Assembly (NCBI GenBank): GCA_944323785.1 | Contig: CALUTU010000001.1 | Coordinates: forward strand, 62,001-126,000 | Reading direction: 5' to 3' | DNA length: 64,000 nt | Source: an uncultured Bacteroidales bacterium | GTDB taxonomy: Bacteria > Bacteroidota > Bacteroidia > Bacteroidales > UBA932 | Shown here: positions 43,937 through 53,900 of the stretch, in pieces | Layout of the letters: each line of letters begins with the position of its first letter | Position numbering within the stretch: position 1 is the first letter of the stretch | The notes under the pieces: model-generated | Seen by the model: the letters and a program-made list of their open reading frames with translations, nothing else | The model's database searches: none | Told to the model about the DNA's origin: nothing | Position numbers and translations under genes: made by a program

Positions 43937-44927
43937 ACTGCTCATGACAGCCGCTGTCTGTCTTGCTTTTGCAGGCTGCGGTGAGCAGAAGGAACGAGTC
44001 ATCAGGCATTTTCCAAGTACCGATACACTCGCTTACGAGGCCTTGAGATATGACCCTGTGGTATGTAATATGGCCACACTCAACTATGCAGGGGACTGGT
44101 GGATAACTACAAACAGGCATGGAAACGACAACTGCATGTCCGTTCTTGACAGCCGCCTCCGGCCCGTTACCGGATTCGGCATGATTGGACGAGGACCGCA
44201 GGAATGGCTGGTTCCTTGTTTTGCCGGGCTTCAGAAAAGCGATGCGGACTCCCTTCTCTATGTCATGGTAAGAGACTGGCCCGAGGGGAAATTGTATAAG
44301 ACTGTGGTAAACCTCGAAAGCGAAGGATATGAGGTCAGCCTTATCAAGGACTTCGGTATCTCGATGAGGGCAATATACAGGCTGGGTGACAGCACCTACT
44401 TATGCAATGGGGACAACAACCGGTACTACCTGCTCGATGAAACAACTGGTGACAGAACTTTTCTGGAAGGCTGGGACGAGAACATCCACGAAGCAGCGGA
44501 AAACAACAGTCTGTTCATTCCGGAAATCCAGACTCTGGAATCATTGTCTCCGGACTCCTCCCAAGTCATTATATACGGGCTGGAGGTACCGGTTCTGTAC
44601 CTGCATGACCTGGATGACGGCAGCCTGAGATATAGGATATGCATCGGGAATAATCTGGATGCACTCATGAGCGATGACAGAATGGATTACTTTGCCGGAG
44701 CATATATCGGAGACGGGTACACAGCAGCAGTATACTGCAATATGGATGTACGTTCCGGTGAAGTAGAATCGTTCCTTATGATGTTCGACCGGAACATGAA
44801 ACTAAAGAACGCCTACGCCATACCTCCCGCAGACTACGTGACATTCAATACAGACAAATCCATCCTTGCATGCCTGAGTTACGTTGACGAGACTGTATAT
44901 CTTTTTGACCTGAACGGACTGCCATGA
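43887..44927 (+). CDS. BF3164/TolB-like propeller lipoprotein D
   Basis: The 346-residue protein starts inside the NVEAL D gene. The signal has a long n-region (SPSKVRKVSRLL) then MTAAVCLAFAGC with the lipobox; ATG 43944 is a shorter alternative without basic residues. Shared features are VIRHFPSTDT, LRYDPVVCN, IGRGPQEWL, VRDWPEGKLYKT, CNGDNNRYYLLDETTGDR and LEGWDENIHEAAENN. The C-terminus is FDLNGLP rather than YDLSEWL. It is closest to the solitary copy at 32455-33486 in its GDWWIT and VRDW segments. Confidence 0.82.
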   Translation: MENTNAASPSKVRKVSRLLMTAAVCLAFAGCGEQKERVIRHFPSTDTLAYEALRYDPVVCNMATLNYAGDWWITTNRHGNDNCMSVLDSRLRPVTGFGMIGRGPQEWLVPCFAGLQKSDADSLLYVMVRDWPEGKLYKTVVNLESEGYEVSLIKDFGISMRAIYRLGDSTYLCNGDNNRYYLLDETTGDRTFLEGWDENIHEAAENNSLFIPEIQTLESLSPDSSQVIIYGLEVPVLYLHDLDDGSLRYRICIGNNLDALMSDDRMDYFAGAYIGDGYTAAVYCNMDVRSGEVESFLMMFDRNMKLKNAYAIPPADYVTFNTDKSILACLSYVDETVYLFDLNGLP

Positions 44928-44971
44928 CTGCATGCGCCCGAGTTTCTGCACTGAAAAAGATAACAACTTCC

Positions 44972-45002
44972 TTTGATTTTTAAAATGTTTGAGTTATATT
45001 TG
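44972..45002 (+). promoter_or_regulatory. internal promoter before propeller E
   Basis: TTTG (44972-44975), 19 bp and TATATTTG (44995-45002) match the Bacteroidota promoter pattern well. The 227-bp interval 44928-45155 holds this promoter, a 36-codon frame (45025-45135) that looks like debris of the thioredoxin-like gene start, and the repeated leader. Confidence 0.55.
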
Positions 45003-45064
45003 ACACAACTAAAACGACCTACTCATGAAAACTATTTCATCACCATATACTTACCGAAAGTCCT

Positions 45065-45143
45065 GGCTGCGGATCCGTATGGATTCTATGGACGTGGCAC
45101 TGAGCCAATTTATTCTATGGGACACTTTATTTTGATTAATTAA
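45065..45143 (+). repeat. repeated pre-gene element, copy 1 (before propeller E)
   Basis: This stretch is nearly identical to 46215-46293. It starts GGCTGCGGATCCGTATG, which is the lipobox region of the thioredoxin-like gene, continues through GACGTGGCACTGAGCC and ends in the leader TATGGGACACTTTAT. The left part is therefore gene debris and the right part the conserved leader. Confidence 0.7.
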
Positions 45144-45155
45144 AAAGACAGTACA

Positions 45156-46160
45156 GTGAAACGCATATTAAAAATTTTCCTACTTGCGCTCATTCCATGC
45201 GGATGCATGCACAAGGAGAATACACTCATCCGCAAATTCCCGGACGAAGAGTTGCTGTGGCCTGTGAAAACCGTGCATTTCGACCCCTTAAAAACCAACA
45301 TTATGACTATTGATTATGCCACAGATGGTCTTTGGGTATGCAAGCTTGTCCATGGCGGCGAAAACTGCTTTGCGGTCATTAATACTGATCTTGATATTAT
45401 TGCCAAATTCGGCAAAGAGGGAAGAGGACCGGATGAGTTCAACACTCCTTTCTTTTCAGGGTTCAACTCCCTCACGGGAGACTCCCTCTCCGTCAATATA
45501 AGAGACTGGAGCATGGGACGGCTTTACAACGTATCCGTATGCCTTTCCGATGGAGGGACAAGCACCTCTCTGCTGAAAGATTTCGGAAAACCGATGAGAG
45601 CGGTTTACCCACTCGGAGAGAACTCCTACCTGTGCAACGGTGACAACAACAGATATTATTTTGCCGGACCTGACGGGAAAACAGAATACCTTGAAGGATG
45701 GGATGAGGAATTCAATGAGGCCGTTGAGAACAATGAATGGTTTATTCCCGACAACCAGACAAGCCAAGTGCTGTCCGAGAACGGCTCTGCCCTGTACGTA
45801 TACAGTCTCGCCTTCCCCATAATATACAAGCACTCCATTGAAGACGGTAGATTGATGAATAAAAAAATCCTGTTTCACAATCAAAAACAACTTATTAAGG
45901 AACAAATAAGCGCATACTTTCAAGTTGCCGGTTTCTACAACGGACATTTCATAGCCTTCTACAGAGAGGAACGGGCTGGTGATGCTGACAAAAACAGATT
46001 GCTCGTATTTGACAGAGACCTGAATCCGGTCATAGCATACAATGTGGAGAATATGAATGATTTTGCCATAAACAGCGACTCCGGGTTAATGATGGCAGTA
46101 AACTACGACGAGGAACTGATAAGATACTACGATATGTCCACTATTGATGATAAATTATAA
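45156..46160 (+). CDS. BF3164/TolB-like propeller lipoprotein E (GTG start)
   Basis: The 334-residue product starts at GTG (MKRILKIFLLALIPCGC, lipobox near residue 17); no ATG fits the signal. Features are LIRKFPDEE, VHFDPLKTN, GREGRGPDEF-like EGRGPDEF, IRDWSMGRLYNV, CNGDNNRYYFAG and LEGWDEEFNEAVENNEWF. The C-terminus is RYYDMSTIDDKL, not YDLSEWL. There is no NVEAL gene directly before it, only the leader. A 22-codon thioredoxin-like remnant follows 3 bp after its stop. Confidence 0.82.
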   Translation: MKRILKIFLLALIPCGCMHKENTLIRKFPDEELLWPVKTVHFDPLKTNIMTIDYATDGLWVCKLVHGGENCFAVINTDLDIIAKFGKEGRGPDEFNTPFFSGFNSLTGDSLSVNIRDWSMGRLYNVSVCLSDGGTSTSLLKDFGKPMRAVYPLGENSYLCNGDNNRYYFAGPDGKTEYLEGWDEEFNEAVENNEWFIPDNQTSQVLSENGSALYVYSLAFPIIYKHSIEDGRLMNKKILFHNQKQLIKEQISAYFQVAGFYNGHFIAFYREERAGDADKNRLLVFDRDLNPVIAYNVENMNDFAINSDSGLMMAVNYDEELIRYYDMSTIDDKL

Positions 46161-46163
46161 CAC

Positions 46164-46232
46164 ATGAAAACTATACTGACTGCAGCAGTGGTAACCCTGC
46201 CGCTGCTTCTGTCCGGCTGCGGATCCGTATGA
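46164..46232 (+). pseudogene. 5' remnant of the thioredoxin-like lipoprotein gene
   Basis: Twenty-two codons (MKTILTAAVVTLPLLLSGCG then SV and a stop) reproduce the signal and lipobox of the intact gene at 40136 and then break off into the GACGTGGCACTG element. The position, directly after a propeller gene, is the same as for the intact and deleted copies. Confidence 0.7.
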
Positions 46233-46293
46233 ATTCTATAGACGTGGCACTGAGCCTATTTATCTATGGGACACTTTATTTTAACTAATTTAA
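46215..46293 (+). repeat. repeated pre-gene element, copy 2 (before propeller F)
   Basis: This is the partner of 45065-45143, sharing GGCTGCGGATCCGTATG, GACGTGGCACTGAGCC and the leader TATGGGACACTTTAT. From the leader on, it matches the start region of NVEAL A (38845-38905) rather than propeller E. Confidence 0.7.
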
Positions 46294-46301
46294 ATAGTAC
46301 A

Positions 46302-47285
46302 ATGAAACATTTTATTTTTATAACAGCTGCTTTCATAGCCTTGTCCGTACTTAGTTCTTGTACGGACAAGGATTATGACGTTGTCAAGTCTTTCCCCGAG
46401 GAAGGAGAGGCCACACTAGTCATGGAAATTCCGTATAACCCCACTGAGTACTTTCTGTCCAGCATTACATGGACTGACGGATACTGGGTCTACCGACTCA
46501 GAGATGAACCTTTTTTTGTACTGCTTGACAGCAATTTCAATGAAATTACCCGCTTTGGCAGAAAAGGTAATGGCCCGAATGAGTTTCTGTCACCTATGCT
46601 GTCAAAAGTCACCTCCGGGACTGACTCAGTTGACGTTTGTTTCTATGACTGGAGCAAGGGACGGCTTTACAACGCATCCGTGAACAAAAACAACGGAGAC
46701 GTGCACATCTCGGAACTAAAAGACTTTGGAAAGAGAATGCGCTACGTTAGCGCACTGGATGATGGACGCTATATTTGCAGCGCCGAGAATAACCGGTACT
46801 ATTTTCTGGAAAAGAATGGCCAGGAACACTATCTTGAAGGCTGGGGTGATGAAGTTAACGAGGCTGTAGAACTGTCTTCCACCTATGTCCCCACATTTCA
46901 GTCCCTCTCTGCTATAAGCCCTGACAACAATTTGTTTGCCGTATACAGCATCAGTCATCAAGTTTTAATCCTGCATGACATGAACGGGAAGCGCCTCAAC
47001 ACTGTCTACATCTCCAAAGAGCCGGATATGGGACTTTACGACAGCGAAATAGGATCATTCAACGACATCGTGTTTATAGGAGATACTATCGTGGCTCTAT
47101 ACGAATCCGTAGAAGACGAGTGCTCATACCTGATGGTATTTGACAGGAAGCTGTCTCCATTAAAGCGGTACAGACTTCCCATCAACGGAGACACAATGAC
47201 CGGTAATCCGAAGAAAGGCGTTGTCACTGTACTCAGTTACGATGACGAGAAAATGTACTGCTACGACTTATCCGAATGGCTATGA
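46302..47285 (+). CDS. BF3164/TolB-like propeller lipoprotein F (NVEAL/propeller chimera)
   Basis: From ATG 46302 the product has 327 residues. Its first ten residues, MKHFIFITAA, and the leader before them are those of NVEAL A, while SVLSSCTDKDYDVVKSFPEEG onward is propeller sequence with its own lipobox. A deletion that removed the rest of an NVEAL gene and the start of the propeller gene explains this and leaves a functional lipoprotein signal. The body is nearly identical in the middle to copy C and ends in YDLSEWL. The stop overlaps the ATG of the next gene. Confidence 0.83.
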   Translation: MKHFIFITAAFIALSVLSSCTDKDYDVVKSFPEEGEATLVMEIPYNPTEYFLSSITWTDGYWVYRLRDEPFFVLLDSNFNEITRFGRKGNGPNEFLSPMLSKVTSGTDSVDVCFYDWSKGRLYNASVNKNNGDVHISELKDFGKRMRYVSALDDGRYICSAENNRYYFLEKNGQEHYLEGWGDEVNEAVELSSTYVPTFQSLSAISPDNNLFAVYSISHQVLILHDMNGKRLNTVYISKEPDMGLYDSEIGSFNDIVFIGDTIVALYESVEDECSYLMVFDRKLSPLKRYRLPINGDTMTGNPKKGVVTVLSYDDEKMYCYDLSEWL

Positions 47286-48286
47286 GAACAAAAGCACTGC
47301 TCACTCTGCTTTTGCCTCTCGCTCTTGCATCCTGCAGCGACAGATATTTTAACGGGGAGAGACACTTTGGGCTGGAGTTTGAAAAGGATTGTGCCCTGAG
47401 CCGAGGACGGGAGATGATGGATGTATTCGGCGGAGGAGGGGTGTATGTCGTGGACTCACTTCTTATCGTCACCGGTAACAATCAGACTGCAGGGTATTTC
47501 TGGAATGTGTACGGCCGACACAGCGGGAAGTTCATAAAATCCATGCTGAGGCACGGACGCGGCCCGTCGGAAGTGCTCTATCCGGCCTACAACGGACAAT
47601 ATGAATACGAGGACGGGGACATCGTGGCGTATTTCTACGATTCGGGACTTTCAAAGGTTCTGAAGATAAACATAACTGAGTCCCTGGACAGGACCGATGA
47701 CGTCATTGAGGATGTATGCGGCCTCGGATATGACAGCTATCCTTATTACATCGACTCCGATGGCAAGACAATATCCTCGCTGTATGTGCAGGAGGAAGGC
47801 GCACTTTCCCTGGACGGGATGCAGATATACAGGAACATCAGTCCGGAGTACAGGCAGACGGCAGCCTTCAACTTAAGTTACAACCCGACACTGGGCAAGG
47901 TCTGCTTGACGTACAGCTATGCGGACCAAGTTCAGATTTTGGATATGCATGGAAAAGGTATGCTCCTCTCTCCCATGCAGGACAGCGGATGGGAAAATGT
48001 CATCGGGCATCCTGTATCCGGATCCACCAAGATATGCTACGGGACACTCAGAACGACAGACTCGTACATATACGCCGGATACATAGGACGCACACTGGAC
48101 GGGATGATGGAGGATGGAGGTGTATACTGCAGCGAGATTCATGTATTCGACTGGAACGGAAAGGCGGTGGCCCGTATCATCCCGGATAAAAAAATCACAT
48201 CGTTCGATGTCGATCCGACAGACAGTATAATTTACTGCATGACCGACGAAGAAAAATTATTACTATATTTACACCGCTTAACGTAA
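47282..48286 (+). CDS. propeller-like lipoprotein G, divergent
   Basis: From ATG 47282, overlapping the previous stop by 4 bp, it has 334 residues: signal with lipobox LALASC, then a different set of blades. DCALSRGREMMDVFGGGGVY, LLIVTGNNQTAGYFWNVYGR, SMLRHGRGPSEVLYPAYNGQ and VHIFDW-like strands fit a BF3164-type lipoprotein better than the paralogs A-F; NRYYF and YDLSEWL are missing. Its ATG takes the position that the thioredoxin-like gene holds in other units. It ends 10 bp before the TolC gene, linking the cluster with the export operon. Confidence 0.78.
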   Translation: MRTKALLTLLLPLALASCSDRYFNGERHFGLEFEKDCALSRGREMMDVFGGGGVYVVDSLLIVTGNNQTAGYFWNVYGRHSGKFIKSMLRHGRGPSEVLYPAYNGQYEYEDGDIVAYFYDSGLSKVLKINITESLDRTDDVIEDVCGLGYDSYPYYIDSDGKTISSLYVQEEGALSLDGMQIYRNISPEYRQTAAFNLSYNPTLGKVCLTYSYADQVQILDMHGKGMLLSPMQDSGWENVIGHPVSGSTKICYGTLRTTDSYIYAGYIGRTLDGMMEDGGVYCSEIHVFDWNGKAVARIIPDKKITSFDVDPTDSIIYCMTDEEKLLLYLHRLT

Positions 48287-48296
48287 TATAACCGAC

Positions 48297-49835
48297 ATGA
48301 CAAAACTGCGCATATCCCTTTCCACATGTCTCATTGCATTGAGCCTCAATACATTGATAGCGGTGCCGCTGCACGCTCAGGACAGTACTGCGGCATCCCG
48401 GCCGGACAGTGCCGCGAAGCAGTGGGAATTCACCCTGGAGGACGTGATAGTCCTGGCTCAGAGCAAGTCGCTGCCGGCGCTGGTAGCCCGGTACTCGTTC
48501 ATCAGCAGCTACTGGCAGTTCCGGTCCTACAGGGCGCAGTTCCTGCCTTCGCTGAACCTCGGGGCAGACCTCGGGCAGTACAACCGGTCCATCGTGGCCC
48601 TGCAGGATGCCGAGACCGGCGAGACCCACTACGTGCAGAACGACAACATGAACAACTCCCTGCAGCTGTCCATCGACCAGAACATCCCGTTCACCGGAGG
48701 TATCATATCCCTGAACACATACCTCAACCGCTTCGACCAGTTCTCCCCCTACGGAGACCTCACATACAACTCCAACCCCGTCAATATCTACTACCAGCAG
48801 CCCATCTTCCAGTACAACCGCCTCAAATGGGAGAAGAAGACCGAGCCCAAACGCTACGAGATGTCCAAACGGTTATATCTCGAGGATATGGAGGACATCG
48901 CCGTAACGGCCACCACATATTTTTTCAACGTGCTCCGCAGCCAGAAAAGCCTTGAGATGGCCCGCAGCCGCTACGAGAGCACTCAGCAGCTCTATGCCAT
49001 AGCCCAGGAGAGGTTCAGCATCGGCACCTACACCAAGGACGAGCTGCTGCAGATGGAGCTTCAGCTGCTCAACGCCGATATCGCCGTGGCCAGCGCGGAA
49101 GTGGAACTCCGGCAGTCAATGCTCAGCCTCAGATCCTACCTGGGACTGACAGACGACACCGAATTTACCCTGATCACCCCTCCCCATCACTCCGACATCA
49201 CCATAAACGAGGAGGACGCCGTCACCCGCAGCCTGCAGAACACGTCGTTCAGCCTCAACAACGAGATCAGCCTCATAGAGGCCGAAGCCGCCATAGCCCA
49301 GGCCAAGGCCGAGCGCGGATTCAGCGCAACTCTTACAGCCCAGTTCGGTCTGACCCAGACTGGCAGCGACTTCGTGTCCTCCTACCGCAGTCCTATCGAC
49401 CAGGAAATCGTCGGCCTGAGTCTCAGCGTTCCCATCGTGGACTGGGGTCTCGGAAAGGGCAAGGTGCAGATGGCCAAGGCCCAGCAGGAGGTCATCCTCA
49501 CTCAGGTAGAGCAGGAGATCATGGAGCGCCGCCAGGATATCTACATCAGGGTGGTGCAGTTCAATGCCCAGGCCAAGCAGTGCGATGTCTCGCAGAAGGC
49601 CGACGGGATAGCTGCCGAACGCTTCGAACTGGCCCTCCAGCGCTTCCGCAACGGCAGCATCAGCATCCTCGACATCAACACTGCTCAGAACGAGCGGGAC
49701 GAGGCCTCATCCCAGTATATCGAGGAACTCGCCAACTATTGGAACTACTACTACAGCCTGCGGAAGGACACCCTGTACGACTACATCTACGGGACTGACC
49801 TGGACGCAGAATTTGATAAAATAATCGATAACTAA
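48297..49835 (+). CDS. TolC-family outer membrane efflux protein
   Basis: The 512-residue protein has a signal peptide (to about residue 28, VPLHAQ) and two long helical repeats of the TolC type. SYWQFRSYRAQFLPSLNLGA, SLQLSIDQNIPFTGGIISLN, VPIVDWGLGKGKVQMAKAQQ and FRNGSISILDINTAQNERDE are typical outer membrane efflux protein segments. It forms the outer membrane duct of a tripartite pump with the adaptor and RND proteins encoded next. The ATG lies 10 bp after propeller G and no separate promoter is visible, so read-through from the cluster is likely. Confidence 0.93.
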   Translation: MTKLRISLSTCLIALSLNTLIAVPLHAQDSTAASRPDSAAKQWEFTLEDVIVLAQSKSLPALVARYSFISSYWQFRSYRAQFLPSLNLGADLGQYNRSIVALQDAETGETHYVQNDNMNNSLQLSIDQNIPFTGGIISLNTYLNRFDQFSPYGDLTYNSNPVNIYYQQPIFQYNRLKWEKKTEPKRYEMSKRLYLEDMEDIAVTATTYFFNVLRSQKSLEMARSRYESTQQLYAIAQERFSIGTYTKDELLQMELQLLNADIAVASAEVELRQSMLSLRSYLGLTDDTEFTLITPPHHSDITINEEDAVTRSLQNTSFSLNNEISLIEAEAAIAQAKAERGFSATLTAQFGLTQTGSDFVSSYRSPIDQEIVGLSLSVPIVDWGLGKGKVQMAKAQQEVILTQVEQEIMERRQDIYIRVVQFNAQAKQCDVSQKADGIAAERFELALQRFRNGSISILDINTAQNERDEASSQYIEELANYWNYYYSLRKDTLYDYIYGTDLDAEFDKIIDN

Positions 49836-49847
49836 CACCCCGGCCCC

Positions 49848-50945
49848 ATGAAAAAACACCACGCCATAGCTCTAGGAGCAGCCGTAGCCGCGGCCCTGCT
49901 CGTCACAGCATCCTGCGGAAACAAAGAAGTGGAAGAGGATACCCTCACCCGCCTGTCCCAGGCCGTAGAGGGCAACTACGTCGATACCATGATACTCCGC
50001 CTGACCGATTTCCGCCGCCAGACCATAAGCAACGGAAAGCTGGTGGCCGCCCGCAAGAGTCTCCTGCGTTTCAACACCTCCGGCACCATCTCCGAAGTTA
50101 ATTTCACCAACGGGCAGAGCGTCAGAAAAGGAGACCTCATAGCATGTCTGGATCCCGAAGCCGCCTCCATAACCCTGGCACAGGCGGAGAACGCCCTGAA
50201 AAAAGCAGAGATAGACCTCAACGATGTGCTCATAGGCTTCGGTTATGGAAACTCTGATACCACCTCCGTACCCGCCCAGGTCATGGCCATAGCCCGCACC
50301 CGCTCCGGATATGCCGATGCAGAGCAGAACTGGCGCAAGGCCCGCTATGACTATGAGGGTACCCGCATCACCGCGCCTTTCGACGGCAAGGTGGCCAGCG
50401 TAAAGGGCCGTGTCTACGAGAACGCTCCCGCCGAGGAATTCTGTACCGTGATAGACGACAGCCGCTTCGAAGTGACATTTCCCCTGCTGGAATCCGAGAT
50501 AGCCTCGGTGCGCACAGGGCTTTCGGTGAAGCTGTCTCCGTTCAACGACCCCGGCCGGACCTATACCGGTCACATCACCGCCGTCAACCCCACTGTGGAC
50601 GAAAAGGGACAGATACAGATCACAGCGTCTGTAACCAATACCGGAGACGGACGCCTGATGGACGGCATGAATGTCAGGGTCCTCGTCGAAGAGATCATTC
50701 CCGGCCAGCAGGTAATCCCCAAGAGCGCGGTGGTCATGCGTGACAACCAGGAGGTCCTCTTCGTCTACGAGCCCTCCGACAGCTCCTCACGCTGGGTCTA
50801 TGTCGACATACTCATGTCCAACAGTGACAGCCACGTAGTGCGCGCCAACCAGGAACGCACCGCCGTCCTCAATCTGGGCGACCCGGTCATCATATCCGGC
50901 AACCTCAACCTCGCACACGAATCTAAAGTCATAGTAAGACAATGA
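49848..50945 (+). CDS. RND adaptor (membrane fusion protein), lipoprotein
   Basis: The 365-residue protein is a lipoprotein (LLVTASCGN) with the usual adaptor order: biotinyl/lipoyl half (SGTISEVNFTNGQSVRKGDL), helical hairpin (LAQAENALKKAEIDLNDVLI), second lipoyl half (RITAPFDGKVASVKGR), beta-barrel and C-terminal domain. It bridges the RND pump to the TolC duct. Its stop overlaps the RND1 start (ATGA). Confidence 0.93.
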   Translation: MKKHHAIALGAAVAAALLVTASCGNKEVEEDTLTRLSQAVEGNYVDTMILRLTDFRRQTISNGKLVAARKSLLRFNTSGTISEVNFTNGQSVRKGDLIACLDPEAASITLAQAENALKKAEIDLNDVLIGFGYGNSDTTSVPAQVMAIARTRSGYADAEQNWRKARYDYEGTRITAPFDGKVASVKGRVYENAPAEEFCTVIDDSRFEVTFPLLESEIASVRTGLSVKLSPFNDPGRTYTGHITAVNPTVDEKGQIQITASVTNTGDGRLMDGMNVRVLVEEIIPGQQVIPKSAVVMRDNQEVLFVYEPSDSSSRWVYVDILMSNSDSHVVRANQERTAVLNLGDPVIISGNLNLAHESKVIVRQ

Positions 50946-53900
50946 TCCGCAAGCTCATAAAACGTCCCGTAGCGGTGTCGATGGTCCTCTTCGCCGTGGC
51001 GGTGCTGGGAGCAGTGTCCATCAAGCTCATCCCGGTATCGCTCATGCCCGACGTGGACATTCCTCAGATCACAGTCCAGGTCAAGGTAGACGGCAGCTCC
51101 GCCAGGGAGATGGACCAGTACCTCCAGGGACTGCGCCGCGAGCTGATGCAGATCCCCTCACTGACAGACATCCGCTCGCAGTCCGAGAGCGGAGTGGGCA
51201 TCATACGCATGAGCTTCGAATACGGAACCGACATCGACTTCACGTTCGTTGACGTGAACGAGCGCATCGACCGCTCGCTGTCATCCCTGCCTGAAGGAGC
51301 CGAAAGACCCAAGGCCATAAAGTCCAGTGCGACGGACATCCCCGCCTTCTTCATCAACATGACCGTCGCGGACTCATCCCGCATCATGGAGCTCAGCCGC
51401 CTGGCCTCCAGCGTCATCTCCAAGCGCATAGAGCAGATACCTGAGGTGGCCATGGTCGACCTGAGCGGACTGGTGTTCCCGCAGCTGCTCATCATTCCGG
51501 ACAATGACAGACTGACGGCCATCGGCATCAGTCCCGCAGACCTCGCGGCAGCCATCGAGTCCAACAACGTCCAGCTGGGCAACCTCTCCATCCGGGACGG
51601 ACAGTACCACTGGAACGTGCGCTTCCAGTCAGAGCTCAACTCCAAGGAGGACATCGAGCGCATAAGGCTCAATGTCAACGGCCGCATCTACCTCTTTTCA
51701 GAGCTGGCCAAGGTTATCGAGCAGCCGGGAAGCGACAACTGCATCATCCGCTCCGACGGTTCCAGGGCGGTCAGCATGGCCATCATCAAGCAGAGCGACG
51801 CAAGGATGAACACCCTGCGGGAAAAGCTGTACGACAGGATTGAGGAATTCGGCAACGACTATCCTGGAGTGAAGTTCACCATCACCAGGGACCAGACCGA
51901 GCTGCTGCGCTATACCATAGAGAACCTGGAGCAGAACCTGGTGGCCGGCATCATCCTGGCCAGTATCGTTATCCTGCTGTTCATGCGCAACTTCCGCTTC
52001 TCGCTGCTGATCATACCCACCATCATCGTCTCGCTGCTCACCTCCATGCTTGCCCTGTATGTCATGGGACTGAGCATCAACATCATCTCTCTTGCCGGCC
52101 TCATCATCAGTGTCGGCATGATGGTGGACAACTCCATCATCGTCATAGACAATATCTCCCAGCGGTGGGAGCGGGGCGAGAGCCTCGAGGACGCGGTGGC
52201 CATCGGTTCCGGAGAGGTATTCGCGCCAATGCTCAGCTCCATTCTCACCAACTGCGCCGTATTCGTACCGCTGGTCTTCCTAAGCGGCATAGCCGGAGAG
52301 ATATTCTTCGACCAGGCCGTGGCCATCACCGTGGGACTGTTCTCCTCCCTGCTCTTCGCCGTTCTGGTCGTACCCGTCTACTACTATGCCCTGTACCGCA
52401 AGAGAGGACGGAAGATGGACAACCGCTACCTGGCGAAGATAGCCCGGTACACCGAGCTGGGTCCCGCATACGAGAAAGCCCTCAAATGGACATTCCGCCA
52501 CCAGAAGACAGTCATAGCCCTGATGGCCGTGAGCATCCCCCTCTCCGTGCTGCTGTTCATGGAACTGGACAAGAGCACCTTCCCTCCCGTCACCAAGAGC
52601 GACATCATCCTCAACATAGACTGGAACCGTCCCCTGAGCATAGAGGAGAACGACAAGCGCACGGAGGCCCTGGCCGCATCCCTCCGCAACCATGCCGCCC
52701 AGACTACCCAGATGTCAGGAACCCAGCAGTTCCTGATGCCCCATACCAGGGACATGAGCCAGAGCGAGGCCCAGGTCTACTTCCTTGCCCATTCTCCCGC
52801 AGGACTGGACAGCCTCATGGAAGAGGCAGCCGTATATCTGAGGACGCACCACCCTGAAGCGGCATTCAGCTTCTCGGACGCCGGAAACCTGTTTACCCTC
52901 ATGTTCTCCGACAACTCCGCGAAACTCACAGTCCAGATAAGCGGCCGAGACGGGAAGACCCCTCCCCCGGACAAGCTCAACTCCATCCTGGCCGCCATCA
53001 CTGAAGCCGTTCCCGGGCTGGAGGCCGCTCCCGTCCGCTGGCAGGAGCAGGTGGTTCTCATGCTCGATGTAGAGAAAATGTCCCTGTACAACATCTCCTA
53101 CAGCGAAGTACTCAGCACCCTGAGAAAGCTCACCCGGGAGGACCACATCTTCTCCATTGCCACCGGAGACTATTCCATCCCGGTAGTCATGGGAGACGGC
53201 GGTGACGGCAACGGACTGCTCTCGGGAAGCGTGCTCAACCGCGAGGGAACGGAGATTCCCCTGAACACATTCATCACCGAAGGCCGCAGCCGGGACCTGA
53301 AGACCATCATTTCCGGCATGTCCGGCAACTATTACCCTCTCGACCTGAATATCCCCGATCAGCAGGTACCGGAAGTCATAGCCGCAGCCAGAGAACTGGC
53401 GGTGGAGGACGGAAGCTGGGACGTGACATTCAACGGGTCGTACTTCTCCAGCAGAGACACCATCAATGAGCTGATGCTCATAGCCGTAGTCTCCATACTG
53501 CTGCTGTATTTCATCCTGGCAGCCCAGTTCGAGTCCCTTATTCAGCCTCTGATAATCCTCTCGGAGATCGTGGTGGACATCTTCGGAGCACTTCTGCTGC
53601 TCTGGATATGCGGCGGAGGCATCAACGCCATGTCGATGATCGGCATAGTGGTCATGAGCGGTATCGTCATCAACGACTCGATTCTCAAGGTGGACACCAT
53701 CAACCGCCTGCGCAAGGAGAACGGATACCACCTCCTGAGAGCGATCATGACCGGAGGATCCAGGAGACTCAACCCCATCCTGATGACCACCCTCACCACG
53801 GTACTGGCCATGGTACCTTTCCTGACCAAGGGAGACATGGGCTCGGACCTGCAGTTCCCCCTGTCGATAGTGATGATAGGCGGTATGATGGTCGGCCTGA

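Noticed and set aside
45025-45135. A 36-codon frame before propeller E as a small peptide gene
   Set aside because: It has an ATG and lies 22 bp behind a good promoter, but its sequence is debris of the thioredoxin-like gene start joined to the conserved leader and has no signal or NVEAL motif.
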